From NCBI RefSeq assembly GCF_900102915.1, contig NZ_FNGG01000002.1:523097-587096 (forward strand): a DNA stretch of 64,000 nt, read 5' to 3'. Source of the DNA: Salinimicrobium catena (lineage in GTDB: Bacteria > Bacteroidota > Bacteroidia > Flavobacteriales > Flavobacteriaceae). Below, piece by piece: positions 25,642 to 33,574 of this stretch (the stretch's first letter is position 1; every line of letters starts with the position of its first letter). Made by a program: the position numbers and the translations under genes. The notes under the pieces were generated by a model. It was not told the DNA's origin and made no database searches. It saw nothing but the letters and a program-made list of their open reading frames with translations.

Positions 25642-26836
25642 TCTCCCGGTTGCTCTTCATGATTTCACCACCTCTTCTTTTTCTCTCTTCATAGAGCAGG
25701 GCCAGTTCCCTTCCGGTTTGACCTTTCACAGAAGTATTTTCTTCGGCCCTTCTTATAAGATAAGGCACCACCTCTTTCACCGGTCCAAAAGGCACAAGTT
25801 TGGCTACATTATAGCCTTCCTCGGCCAGGTTATAGCTTATATGCTCGCTCATTCCGAATAATTGAGAGAACCACACCCTGTCATCGTCTTTAGCGATTCC
25901 CTTATCTTCCATGATCTGCAGGGCGAGATAATTACTCATTTCATTGTGCGAGCCAATGAAAACAGAAATATCTTCTATATGAGCGAGACAATAGGTCACT
26001 GCCCCGTTGTAATTCACGTCTGTTGCTTCCTTATTCTCGCAAATTGGGGATAAATATCCCATTTTCGCGGCGCGGGCATTTTCTTTTTCAAGGTAAGCCC
26101 CTCTTACGATCTTTGCTCCTACTATGAATCCCTGTTCTTTAGCACGGCTGTGCAGGTCTTTCAGGTATTGCAGCCTGTCCCAGCGGTAACATTGAAGGGT
26201 GTTGTAAATAATTGCTCTTTCACGGTTGTACTTGAACATCATCTCCTCCATCAGCACATCGGCCGCATCCTGCATCCAGCTTTCTTCAGCATCGGCGAGA
26301 AGCCTTACATTATTGTTGTAAGCCGCCTCACAGATCTTATTGACCCTGTTCTTTACCCTTTGCCACTCCTCCTCTTCTTCCAAAGTAAGGCTGGCATTGG
26401 CAGAAACTTTTTGCCATATCTCAAACCTTCCGATTCCCGTAGGTTTAAAAACAGCAAAAGGAATAGCTTCTTTATCGGCCACGAACTTCACAATATTCGT
26501 CTTTCGTTCAATAGCCTTTTCAAACTCGCTTTCCTTCTCCTTTCCTTCTACGGAATAATCGAGGATGCTATGCAGATTTTTGGAGTACATCTTGTTGATG
26601 GTGGGCATGCAATCTTTCTCGGTCACACCTCCGCAGAACTGGTTGAAAATCGTCTTTTTGATGAGAGTTTCTACCGGAAGGTTGATCTTTAGGGCTACAT
26701 TGGTCAAAGCAGTGCCGGCCTTTACCAGTAAAGGCCTGTCTATCATCTCAAAAAGAAAGATAGCGCGGTTAAGTTCTGAATCTGTCTTCAGCTTGAAGGC
26801 AGTCTCAGTATCATTGAAAATTTTCTTTACGATCAT
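25625..26836 (-). CDS. Proline dehydrogenase
   Basis: 403 residues of the monofunctional PRODH family (TIM barrel, FAD). Landmarks are LLADAEESWMQD near residue 175, the FAD/substrate motif KIVRGAYLEKEN near 245, IGSHNE near 293 and the C-terminal YLIRRAEENTSV that binds the proline carboxylate. It oxidises L-proline to pyrroline-5-carboxylate and passes electrons to the quinone pool. The separate P5C dehydrogenase is not in the window. It overlaps the acyltransferase start and is divergent from aroB. Confidence 0.92.
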   Translation of the reverse strand: MIVKKIFNDTETAFKLKTDSELNRAIFLFEMIDRPLLVKAGTALTNVALKINLPVETLIKKTIFNQFCGGVTEKDCMPTINKMYSKNLHSILDYSVEGKEKESEFEKAIERKTNIVKFVADKEAIPFAVFKPTGIGRFEIWQKVSANASLTLEEEEEWQRVKNRVNKICEAAYNNNVRLLADAEESWMQDAADVLMEEMMFKYNRERAIIYNTLQCYRWDRLQYLKDLHSRAKEQGFIVGAKIVRGAYLEKENARAAKMGYLSPICENKEATDVNYNGAVTYCLAHIEDISVFIGSHNEMSNYLALQIMEDKGIAKDDDRVWFSQLFGMSEHISYNLAEEGYNVAKLVPFGPVKEVVPYLIRRAEENTSVKGQTGRELALLYEERKRRGGEIMKSNRESELVS

Positions 26837-26937
26837 GAGTGTAGATTAGTTCCACAAAGATACTTATTGACTAAGAAATTTTTAGAATAATTCTCCTTAT
26901 TTTCGGCCTTTAAAAGCATCTTTTTTAATACAAAAGC

Positions 26938-28005
26938 ATGAATCTATCACAACTTGAAAACGGGGTATTTTTTAATGAAGAAGGATATCGGCAATTGAAC
27001 CTGTTTCTTGCGGAAAAAAACTTCTCAAAGATCTTTATCCTGGTGGACCAAAACACTCATCTTCATTGCCTATCCAGCTTTCTTCCGAAGTTGGAAACCT
27101 CCATTCCTATCGAGGTTTTGGAAATGGAGGCCGGGGAAGCCAACAAGACCATTGAAACCTGCAACGGAATTTGGCAGGTTCTTTCTGAATTGGGTGCCGA
27201 CAGAAAAAGTGTCATGATCAATCTAGGCGGCGGCGTGGTGACAGATCTTGGAGGATTTGTAGCGGCAACCTTCAAAAGGGGCATTTCCTGCATACATTTC
27301 CCCACTACCCTTTTAGGGATGGTAGATGCCGCGATTGGTGGAAAAAATGGAGTGAACCTTGATGGCTTGAAAAATCAGATAGGTGTGATTCGTCCTCCGG
27401 AAATGGTGGTTTTGGATACCTCCTTCCTGCAAACCCTTCCTGCCGCAGAGATGCGCAGCGGACTTGCTGAAATGTTGAAACATGGACTAATTCAGAATGA
27501 AGATTACTGGGATAGATTATCAGATCTTAGCAACCTTGACCTGAGTGATCTGGATTCGCTTATTGAAGAGTCCATAGAAATCAAGGAAAATGTGGTGCAA
27601 CAGGACCCTACGGAACAAAACCTCAGGAAAAGTCTGAATTTTGGGCATACCTTGGGACATGCCATTGAATCTTACTTTTTAGAAGCTTCGGAAAAACAGA
27701 AGTTATTGCACGGTGAGGCAGTGGCCGTAGGGATGGTTCTCGCCGCATATTTATCCTTCAGAACAGAATCTTTTCCGCAGGAAAAACTTCAGGAAATTAA
27801 AGAAACCATAGTTTCTATGTACGGGCAGATCGAAATATCAAGAGAGGACCAGGAAAAGATCATCGAGCTGCTAAAATTTGATAAAAAAAATGAGGCCGGG
27901 AAGATTAATTTTGTTCTTTTGCGCAGAATTGGAGAACCGGTGATGGACCGGCAGGTAACGAACGAACTCATTTACGATGCGTTTTCGTATTACCTTGACA
28001 ACTAA
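26938..28005 (+). CDS. aroB: 3-dehydroquinate synthase
   Basis: 355 residues. The NAD-binding stretch NLGGGVVTDLGGFVA lies near residue 95, FPTTLLGMVDAAIGGKNGVN near 120, and the zinc ligands are supplied by the segments LAEMLKHG, NFGHTLGHAIES and LLHGEAVAVGM. AroB converts DAHP to 3-dehydroquinate, the second step of the shikimate pathway. It is cytosolic. The promoter must lie in the 101-base divergent region with the proline dehydrogenase gene. Confidence 0.96.
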   Translation: MNLSQLENGVFFNEEGYRQLNLFLAEKNFSKIFILVDQNTHLHCLSSFLPKLETSIPIEVLEMEAGEANKTIETCNGIWQVLSELGADRKSVMINLGGGVVTDLGGFVAATFKRGISCIHFPTTLLGMVDAAIGGKNGVNLDGLKNQIGVIRPPEMVVLDTSFLQTLPAAEMRSGLAEMLKHGLIQNEDYWDRLSDLSNLDLSDLDSLIEESIEIKENVVQQDPTEQNLRKSLNFGHTLGHAIESYFLEASEKQKLLHGEAVAVGMVLAAYLSFRTESFPQEKLQEIKETIVSMYGQIEISREDQEKIIELLKFDKKNEAGKINFVLLRRIGEPVMDRQVTNELIYDAFSYYLDN

Positions 28006-28116
28006 ATAGTTGCAGTTTCTAGTTAAGAAAAAAGAGATTAAATTTTTTATTTAATTTAACGCCGGCGGAAAAATGAATTACTATTTTCGCTTTGATGCAT
28101 GACCAAAGAATTACTT

Positions 28117-28422
28117 ATGAAAAGAATCATTGTTGATTACAAAAAACTTACTCCGGAGATCCTAAGTCTGTTAGTCGAAAAATATCCTGACGGGTATGAT
28201 GATGACCAGATCATTTCATTTAAGAACGCGAAAAATGAAACGGTAGATGCGGTGGAAGTGAGAACTGAAGACAGCATTTACCTGGTTAAGGTGAGTACAA
28301 GACTAGAGAACACCATGGCCAACTACGATGAAGACGATTATGATGATGCCGATTTCAATGAGCCAATCGTAGAAATTCCAGAAAAGACCGATGACGAAAA
28401 CGAAGACGAGGAAGAAGACTAG
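28117..28422 (+). CDS. Small acidic conserved protein
   Basis: 101 residues from MKRIIVDYKKLTPEIL (an in-frame ATG at 28099 would add six residues). An alpha/beta N-terminal part of about 75 residues (FPDGYDDDQI-like, EVRTEDSIYLVKVS) is followed by a very acidic tail of Asp/Glu from residue 75 onward. Homologues occur across Flavobacteriia and are sometimes mislabelled 'DNA primase'; no primase motif is visible. The acidic tail suggests binding to a basic partner such as a nucleic-acid-binding protein. It is monocistronic with a strong terminator. Confidence 0.75.
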   Translation: MKRIIVDYKKLTPEILSLLVEKYPDGYDDDQIISFKNAKNETVDAVEVRTEDSIYLVKVSTRLENTMANYDEDDYDDADFNEPIVEIPEKTDDENEDEEED

Positions 28423-28444
28423 ATAAAATCAACCATATAAATGC

Positions 28445-28473
28445 AAAGGAACCCTTATTGGGTTCCTTTTTTT
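28445..28473. terminator. Terminator after the small acidic protein gene
   Basis: A 10-bp stem AAAGGAACCC / GGGTTCCTTT, loop TTATT, followed by a run of T; the opposite strand also ends in several T, so it may serve the convergent PfpI-like gene. Confidence 0.9.
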
Positions 28474-28494
28474 GTTTGATGAAACAGCTAAATG

Positions 28495-29046
28495 TTACGC
28501 GTGCTGCTCTTTATGTTTGCCTTCCTTGATCTCCTCGATCAATTTAGAATTAAAAGCAGGAAGATCTCCGGGATTTCGGCTGGTCACGAAACCTTCATCT
28601 ACAACCACTTCTTTGTCTACCCAGTTCGCTCCAGCATTTTTGAGGTCATCCTTAATGGAGTTATAAGAAGTCATGGTCCTGCCCTTCACTACTCCGGCAC
28701 TTATGAGTGTCCACGGGCCGTGGCAAATGGCTGCAACAGGTTTTTTCTGTTCAAAAAAATCACGAACGAATTTTAAGGCATTCTCATCTGTTCGCAGGTG
28801 ATCCGGATTGATAACGCCACCCGGAAGCACCAGGGCATTGTAATCTTTGGCAGATACCTCTTTCACATTCTTATCTACTGGATATTCCTTTGACCAGTCT
28901 CCTTTGTTCCAGGCTTTGATCTTTCCGGTCTCCGGGCTAACTATATGCACTTCAAAACCCTCCTTTTCCATAGCTTCTTTAGGAGAGGTCAATTCGCTTT
29001 CTTCAAATCCGTTGGTGGCCAAGATGGCTATTGTCTTCTTCATCAT
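28495..29046 (-). CDS. DJ-1/PfpI family protein (YhbO-like)
   Basis: 183 residues of the DJ-1/PfpI superfamily. The nucleophile elbow is AICHGPW with Cys108 and His109; the conserved acidic residue Glu16 is in GFEESEL. It resembles E. coli YhbO/YajL and PfpI, described as glyoxalase III-like or protein deglycase enzymes that repair or detoxify carbonyl damage. The C-terminus ends KHKEQHA. Cytosolic, single gene; Met1 or Met2 could be the start. Confidence 0.9.
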   Translation of the reverse strand: MMKKTIAILATNGFEESELTSPKEAMEKEGFEVHIVSPETGKIKAWNKGDWSKEYPVDKNVKEVSAKDYNALVLPGGVINPDHLRTDENALKFVRDFFEQKKPVAAICHGPWTLISAGVVKGRTMTSYNSIKDDLKNAGANWVDKEVVVDEGFVTSRNPGDLPAFNSKLIEEIKEGKHKEQHA

Positions 29047-29173
29047 TCAGGTTTTTTAGTTAAACATTTCTACTAAGAATATACCGACTATAATTCAGGG
29101 GTTGTATTAAGAAGGCGGTAAAATATTCAAGGGCTTCGTTAAAGATTTCTGAAGCAGATGTAAGAATACTATG

Positions 29174-30187
29174 CTATTTTTTCTTCTTTTTTTCTTCTGA
29201 AGGAGCAGAATCTTCTTCAGTGTGGGATTGAAGGGTATCCAGGATGCGTTTTTCATCTATCAGCTGACCTCTTTTTTGCTCCAGCCTCTCCAATTCCTGA
29301 TATATAGCGGGCTCAGCATACTCGTTTGGCTCTACCCTGTCCCGCCGATGCAGCGCATATTGAACGGTGAATTCAGCTCCAAAGAAAACGATCATGCAGG
29401 TATAATAGACCCATAAAAGTATAAGTACTACCGATGATGCCCCTCCATACACCGACCCCGGATTGCTTTGGCCAAAGTAGAAGCCAATGACATATTCGGC
29501 TATTAGGAAAAGTACCGTGGTAAGCATGGCTCCCAGGTAAGTGGTCTTCCAACGCAGTTTCACATCGGGCAGCCATTTAAAGATGGCGGCGAAGAGTGAG
29601 GTAATGATGAGGAAAGAAATAAGAAAATTCAGCACATTGATCATAAATGTTGTGATGATGGGCGCAATAGAAGCGAGATAATCACTCAATGCTTTGATAA
29701 CCGTATTGATTAGTAAGGAGATCAGCAACAATAACCCCAGAACGAAGACCATTCCTAAAGAAATGATCCTGTTAATAATGATCCTTTTAACGGTGTTTTT
29801 CTTAGCGGTAACATTCCAGATATTGTTCATGGCGGCTTTGAGCTGAAAGAAAACTCCCGTGGCTCCGAAAATGAGGAAGGCCAATCCAAAGATCACCGCC
29901 AGGGTGGAACTTTCATTAAGGGCAGCATTTGCGATCATATTTTCTATAGCCGCGGCTGACTCTGTTCCTATAAAATCTCCTATTTCAGTAGTGATCCTGC
30001 CCTGGACCGCTTTGCGACCAAAAAAATATCCTGCAACGGTGACCACGATGATCATTAAAGAAGGTAATGAGAACAAGGCGTAATAGGCTATGGTAGCACT
30101 TCGGGCCCAGGGATCATTCCTGTTCCAGTTAAAATATGCTCTTTTGAGAAGATTCCAGAAAGAAGTTAATTTGTGTTTTATATTCAT
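29174..30187 (-). CDS. YihY/BrkB family membrane protein
   Basis: 337 residues with about six transmembrane helices in the Virul_fac_BrkB pattern: helix 1 around residues 30-55 (TIAYYALFSLPSLMIIVVTV), then FLIFGATGVFFQLKAAMNNIW near 105 and the C-terminal pair ending CMIVFFGAEFTVQYA. A long charged cytoplasmic tail of about 60 residues ends in a Lys run. The family was once misnamed ribonuclease BN; the function is uncertain (export or envelope role). It follows the Lrp gene but is separated by a terminator. Confidence 0.85.
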   Translation of the reverse strand: MNIKHKLTSFWNLLKRAYFNWNRNDPWARSATIAYYALFSLPSLMIIVVTVAGYFFGRKAVQGRITTEIGDFIGTESAAAIENMIANAALNESSTLAVIFGLAFLIFGATGVFFQLKAAMNNIWNVTAKKNTVKRIIINRIISLGMVFVLGLLLLISLLINTVIKALSDYLASIAPIITTFMINVLNFLISFLIITSLFAAIFKWLPDVKLRWKTTYLGAMLTTVLFLIAEYVIGFYFGQSNPGSVYGGASSVVLILLWVYYTCMIVFFGAEFTVQYALHRRDRVEPNEYAEPAIYQELERLEQKRGQLIDEKRILDTLQSHTEEDSAPSEEKKKKK

Positions 30188-30218
30188 CTCAATGCCCCTA
30201 TCTCATATTAATGTATAA

Positions 30219-30254
30219 AAAAACCCTTTAAACACAGCAGTTTAAAGGGTTTTT
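30219..30254. terminator. Terminator after the Lrp gene
   Basis: A 13-bp perfect stem AAACCCTTTAAAC (30221-30233) / GTTTAAAGGGTTT (30240-30252), 6-nt loop, with T-runs on both strands. Confidence 0.9.
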
Positions 30255-30273
30255 AATAAGATTTTAGGAGAGA

Positions 30274-30753
30274 CTACAGATTCTCAAAAATGGAATGCAT
30301 CAGGCGTTTTTTATCATTGATGCTTTCTTCAAGAGAGATCATGGTCTCTGTTCTGTAAACACCTTCAATGTCATCTAATTGAAAGATGATCTCTTTTGCA
30401 TGCTGAGTATCACGTGCTCTTATCTTGCAGAAAACATTGAATTTGCCAGTAGTTACGTGAGCTACTGTCACAAATGGAATTTCGTTGATCCTTTCCAGAA
30501 CAAATTTGGTCTGAGAAGTGTTTTGCAGAAATATGCCCACATAAGCAATGAACGCATATCCTAGCTTCTCATAATTAAGGGTAAGAGAAGAACCAAGTAT
30601 AATTCCTGCCTCTTCCATTTTCTTCACCCTCACGTGAACCGTACCTGCCGAAATACTCAATTTTTTAGCTATATCGGTGAACGGGGTCCTGGTATTATCA
30701 ATCAACATATTCAGGATCTGGTGATCGGTCTCATCTAATCTAAACTTTGCCAT
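30274..30753 (-). CDS. Lrp/AsnC family transcriptional regulator
   Basis: 159 residues. The N-terminal winged helix-turn-helix (residues 5-60, DETDHQILNMLIDNTRTPFTD ... ISAGTVHVRVKKMEEAG) is followed by a C-terminal RAM ligand-binding domain (65-145) with the usual VTTGKFNVFCKI strand. Such regulators respond to amino acids. A 9-bp direct repeat overlaps its own promoter, which fits autoregulation. The neighbouring M14 carboxypeptidase (downstream in coordinate, upstream in transcription) could supply free amino acids, but a link is only suggested. Confidence 0.92.
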   Translation of the reverse strand: MAKFRLDETDHQILNMLIDNTRTPFTDIAKKLSISAGTVHVRVKKMEEAGIILGSSLTLNYEKLGYAFIAYVGIFLQNTSQTKFVLERINEIPFVTVAHVTTGKFNVFCKIRARDTQHAKEIIFQLDDIEGVYRTETMISLEESINDKKRLMHSIFENL

Positions 30754-30793
30754 ATCTTTTGTCTTTTCAAAAATTCTCCACTATTTTAAATGA

Positions 30794-30813
30794 ACTACAA
30801 AATTACTACAAAA
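30794..30813 (-). promoter_or_regulatory. Direct repeat over the Lrp promoter
   Basis: On the plus strand ACTACAAAA occurs at 30794-30802 and again at 30805-30813, an 11-base period (one helical turn). On the minus strand the overlap contains TAATTTTG (30805-30798), a TAnnTTTG promoter element about 45 bases before the lrp start. This is a candidate autoregulatory site. Confidence 0.5.
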
Positions 30814-30834
30814 TGATTAGATTATAAATAATAT

Positions 30835-32007
30835 TTACGGAATATCCTGTGATATTATTGATAACTTCTCGTTATTTAACAGAATTTGAGTGACTATATC
30901 GTTTTCGTTAATATCTTTTCCTGAAATATCCTTAACTTCCATCCCTTCACAATCTATTTCCTTATGACCGAAATATGAAAGATTTTCAGCCATTGTCTGC
31001 ACCACCGGTTCAAAATGAACTTCATTACCCCTAACCTTTTCCTCATATTGAATGGCTATATCGACATTTTCTCCTTTTACAGCAGCATTTCTTAGAATTA
31101 TATCAAAAAAATTCTTTTTATTTTCCGGAATTTGAAAATAATCCGCAGCCTCGCAAAACCTGAAATTTCCATTGGCTATAGAATGTAAACCGGTGAATAT
31201 TGCAAGACCGATATATTTGCGGGTCTCTTCTCTCAAATAGTCATTGGGAAAATGACCGGCTTCAAATAAAATGGTTGGCACTTGCAGGCTTTGAAAGGTA
31301 TCTCCCGTGCAATTGATATTAAAAGCGTCATCATAGCGCCCAATCATCCCCGGCAGGTACTCCTGCAATACTTTATTCATTTCCACAATTATCTTCATGG
31401 AGCGTTTCCGGGATTCTGTTATTGATCTTTCCGGATCCATAGACGGAGTAAGAAAAGAGATTGTAGCCGGTTTGTCAGTGTCCCCAGCACTAAAGATGGT
31501 ACGCTGATCGTGGAGGTTGAAACAAAAATCTGGTTGAAAATCATCATAACACCTCTTCAACACCCGGCTTTCCACTTCTTTTAATTCCTGAGCATCCCGG
31601 TTAAGATCTACCTTGTTCACATTTGTACGGGTGTAGCGTACGGCACCATCTGGATTTAACATAGGGATCACCAGGAAAGTACATTTCTCCAGCACTTCTT
31701 TGACATCATTCACCTCCTTATGATTTTTAAAAAGGTTTAGAAGGTCAAGCACCGCTTTGGTCGTTGTACTTTCGTTGCCATGCATCTGAGACCATCCCAT
31801 GATCTTAACAGGACCTGTGCCTATTTTTATGCTGTGTATAGGAACATTTAAAAAAGATCTTCCGATTTCTTCTATATAAAAATGATCCCTCAGCTTTTCC
31901 AGCTGAGGAGAAAGTTCATTGCAAGAAAGGAACCTTCCGGAAATAGCTGAGTTTTTAAAATTAGGATAGAGGGTCAAAAATGTATCGGCTTGAACGGTTT
32001 TTTTCAT
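30835..32007 (-). CDS. M14-family zinc carboxypeptidase
   Basis: 390 residues from the ATG at 32007 (MKKTVQADTF); a GTG at 32037 is less likely because the intervening bases are operator-like. Zinc ligands: QMHGNES (His76, Glu79) and NLHDQ (His166). Substrate-binding NPDGAVRYTRTN (118-129) and DLNRD (134-138), and the catalytic Glu in ILFEAGH near residue 260, complete the M14 set. There is no signal peptide, so it is cytosolic and may trim peptides or a murein-like or modified peptide. It is divergent from an XRE regulator over a region with repeated palindromes. Confidence 0.85.
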   Translation of the reverse strand: MKKTVQADTFLTLYPNFKNSAISGRFLSCNELSPQLEKLRDHFYIEEIGRSFLNVPIHSIKIGTGPVKIMGWSQMHGNESTTTKAVLDLLNLFKNHKEVNDVKEVLEKCTFLVIPMLNPDGAVRYTRTNVNKVDLNRDAQELKEVESRVLKRCYDDFQPDFCFNLHDQRTIFSAGDTDKPATISFLTPSMDPERSITESRKRSMKIIVEMNKVLQEYLPGMIGRYDDAFNINCTGDTFQSLQVPTILFEAGHFPNDYLREETRKYIGLAIFTGLHSIANGNFRFCEAADYFQIPENKKNFFDIILRNAAVKGENVDIAIQYEEKVRGNEVHFEPVVQTMAENLSYFGHKEIDCEGMEVKDISGKDINENDIVTQILLNNEKLSIISQDIP

Positions 32008-32295
32008 GTTTACAAAAGTAAATAATCCATAATTCACATTTGTAAATCACAATAATATACACTTTTGTTTCAGATTGTAAACAAATAAAGAACTGGTAGC
32101 TCTACACCTCATGGAATCATTCCTACATACTCAAATAAGTTCCTTAAAATTCTGTTTTTTAGTTATTTGTAGTCATTTACTTAAATAAAAAAGTAAGCTG
32201 TATTAATCCGTTTACAAATGTAATTTGGTGGATTGTAAACATTATTTTACTTTTGTAAACAACATTATTCGCTCAAACTGTTTACAATGGTGAAC
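32008..32295. promoter_or_regulatory. Operator array GTTTAC-N4-GTAAAC between M14 peptidase and XRE genes
   Basis: A 16-bp palindrome is repeated across the region: GTTTAC-AAAA-GTAAAT (32008-32023), ATTCAC-ATTT-GTAAAT (32032-32047), GTTTCA-GATT-GTAAAC (32067-32082), GTTTAC-AAAT-GTAATT (32210-32225), TTTTAC-TTTT-GTAAAC (32245-32260), GTTTAC-AATG-GTGAAC (32280-32295), plus a half-site GTAAAC (32235-32240). The fifth contains TACTTTTG, a TAnnTTTG promoter element for the regulator; the sixth spans the regulator's ATG. The array suggests cooperative binding and autorepression. Confidence 0.75.
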
Positions 32296-32697
32296 ACTGA
32301 AGATTTTACAAAACGGCTCCACAAGATCATGGAGTATCATGAGCTTTCCGCAGCTTCTTTTGCCGACAAGATCGATGTTGGCCGCTCCTCTATTTCCCAT
32401 TTACTTTCCGGAAGGAATAAACCCAGTCTGGATTTTGTAATGAAGATCGTGAGTGCTTTTCCCGATGTGGAATTATACTGGCTTCTAAATGGCAAGGGAA
32501 GTTTTCCGAAGAAAGAAGATAACGCTCTTGCCCCTGTTGCTCAGAAACAGGTTTCTGCGTCACAACCTCAGGCCAGAGATCTTTTTAGTAATTCTGATGA
32601 GGTGGCCACGGCAATGGCAGCCGGTGATAGCCGGAAGGAAATTCGCCGAATCGTTCTATTTTACAGCGACGGCACTTTTGAGGCATTTGAAAATTGA
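32287..32697 (+). CDS. XRE-family transcriptional regulator
   Basis: 136 residues. Residues 5-65 form a lambda-repressor-type helix-turn-helix (LSAASFADKIDVGRSSISHLLSGR...), followed by YWLLNGKGSFPKKE as in Bacteroidota XRE regulators; the C-terminal half is a Gln/Ala-rich linker and a short strand-rich end (KEIRRIVLFYSDGTFEAFEN) that may dimerise or sense a ligand. The start codon lies inside one of the palindromes of the upstream array, strongly suggesting that the protein controls itself and the divergent M14 gene. Confidence 0.88.
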   Translation: MVNTEDFTKRLHKIMEYHELSAASFADKIDVGRSSISHLLSGRNKPSLDFVMKIVSAFPDVELYWLLNGKGSFPKKEDNALAPVAQKQVSASQPQARDLFSNSDEVATAMAAGDSRKEIRRIVLFYSDGTFEAFEN

Positions 32698-32728
32698 CCG
32701 TGATCCAAAAAAGGCTTTAATTTGCAGT

Positions 32729-33103
32729 ATGCGACATGCCTACATTATATTGCTTCTTTTGCTGAGTTTCACTTCCTGTTATCAGCCGGAAAGAAACTGC
32801 AGCGATTTTAAGACCGGTACCTTCGAGTTTGAATCCTATTTGAATGGAGAACTAGTCAAGACCCGGTTTGTGAGAAATGACAGTATTGAAATCGATTATT
32901 TCCGCGGCAAAGCAGATACTTCTACAGTTCGCTGGATCAATGACTGCGAATACCTGGTTAAAAATAAGAATCCAAAGAATCGTGCCGAAGAGAAACCCAT
33001 TCATATGAAGATCCTCACCACTAAAGGCAATTCTTATACTTTTGAATATGGTTTGGTAGGGGAAACGCAAAAACAGCGGGGTACGGCTGTGAAAGTGGAG
33101 TAA
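32729..33103 (+). CDS. Small lipoprotein, conserved beside the topoisomerase IV genes
   Basis: 124 residues from the ATG at 32729 (MRHAYIILLL); a longer frame upstream overlaps the XRE gene and is not coding. Signal peptide with lipobox SFTSC (Cys17). The mature part contains NCSDFKTGTFEF, VRNDSIEIDYFRGKAD, RWINDCEYLVK and a GTAVKVE end. Homologues next to parC in Flavobacteriia are often labelled 'DNA topoisomerase IV' by mistake; nothing here resembles a topoisomerase. Two Cys (about 24 and 72) may pair. Function unknown. Confidence 0.78.
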   Translation: MRHAYIILLLLLSFTSCYQPERNCSDFKTGTFEFESYLNGELVKTRFVRNDSIEIDYFRGKADTSTVRWINDCEYLVKNKNPKNRAEEKPIHMKILTTKGNSYTFEYGLVGETQKQRGTAVKVE

Positions 33104-33133
33104 AATTACTCTAGATCTTTTCCGAAGAGAAAA

Positions 33134-33574
33134 TTATTTTTTTCTGAGCAGGTCATTCTGCTCCTCTATCAATTTATTGATGTTTTCCAGGAGTTGGACA
33201 TTCCTTGCCGGTGCCACGGTCTTATTGTTAGGATCTTCTGCTTTTCTCCTGAACCGGTTCATGAACTTCACCACCAGGAAAACAGTAAACCCTATTACCA
33301 GAAAATCGATCAGCACCTCGATCAGCATTCCATAGCCTACCGCCACTTCCTCAACTGCCGGACTACCGTCCAATTCGGGAGCGGCCTCTCTGAGCACGTA
33401 CTTTCTGTCAGCGTAATTTATTCCGGCTGTCAACATGGACAAGGGAGGCATGATCACCTGCTTCACCAGAACATCTACCACCTTGTTAAAGGCTGTTCCA
33501 ATGATGATCCCAACCGCCATGTCTATCATGTTGCCCTTTACGGCAAACTCCTTAAATTCCTTGAACAATCCCAT
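33134..33574 (-). CDS. mscL: Large-conductance mechanosensitive channel
   Basis: 146 residues: an N-terminal amphipathic helix (FKEFAVKGNMIDMAVGIIIG), TM1 with the pore-lining AVGIIIGTAF, a periplasmic loop of about 45 residues, TM2 (EVLIDFLVIGFTVFLVVKFM) and a C-terminal coiled helix. It forms a pentameric safety valve opened by membrane tension. Its start overlaps the parC stop by one base (TAATG), so it is the last gene of the topoisomerase IV operon. Confidence 0.95.
   Translation of the reverse strand: MGLFKEFKEFAVKGNMIDMAVGIIIGTAFNKVVDVLVKQVIMPPLSMLTAGINYADRKYVLREAAPELDGSPAVEEVAVGYGMLIEVLIDFLVIGFTVFLVVKFMNRFRRKAEDPNNKTVAPARNVQLLENINKLIEEQNDLLRKK

Noticed and set aside
28117-28422. 'DNA primase' label for the small acidic protein
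   Set aside because: No zinc finger or TOPRIM motif; only 101 residues with an acidic tail.
32489-32728. N-terminal extension of the small lipoprotein frame overlapping the XRE gene
   Set aside because: It is a shadow of the XRE gene; the signal peptide with lipobox begins at the ATG at 32729.
32729-33103. 'DNA topoisomerase IV' label often given to homologues of this lipoprotein
   Set aside because: The sequence is a 124-residue lipoprotein without any topoisomerase motif; the label comes from its position by parC.
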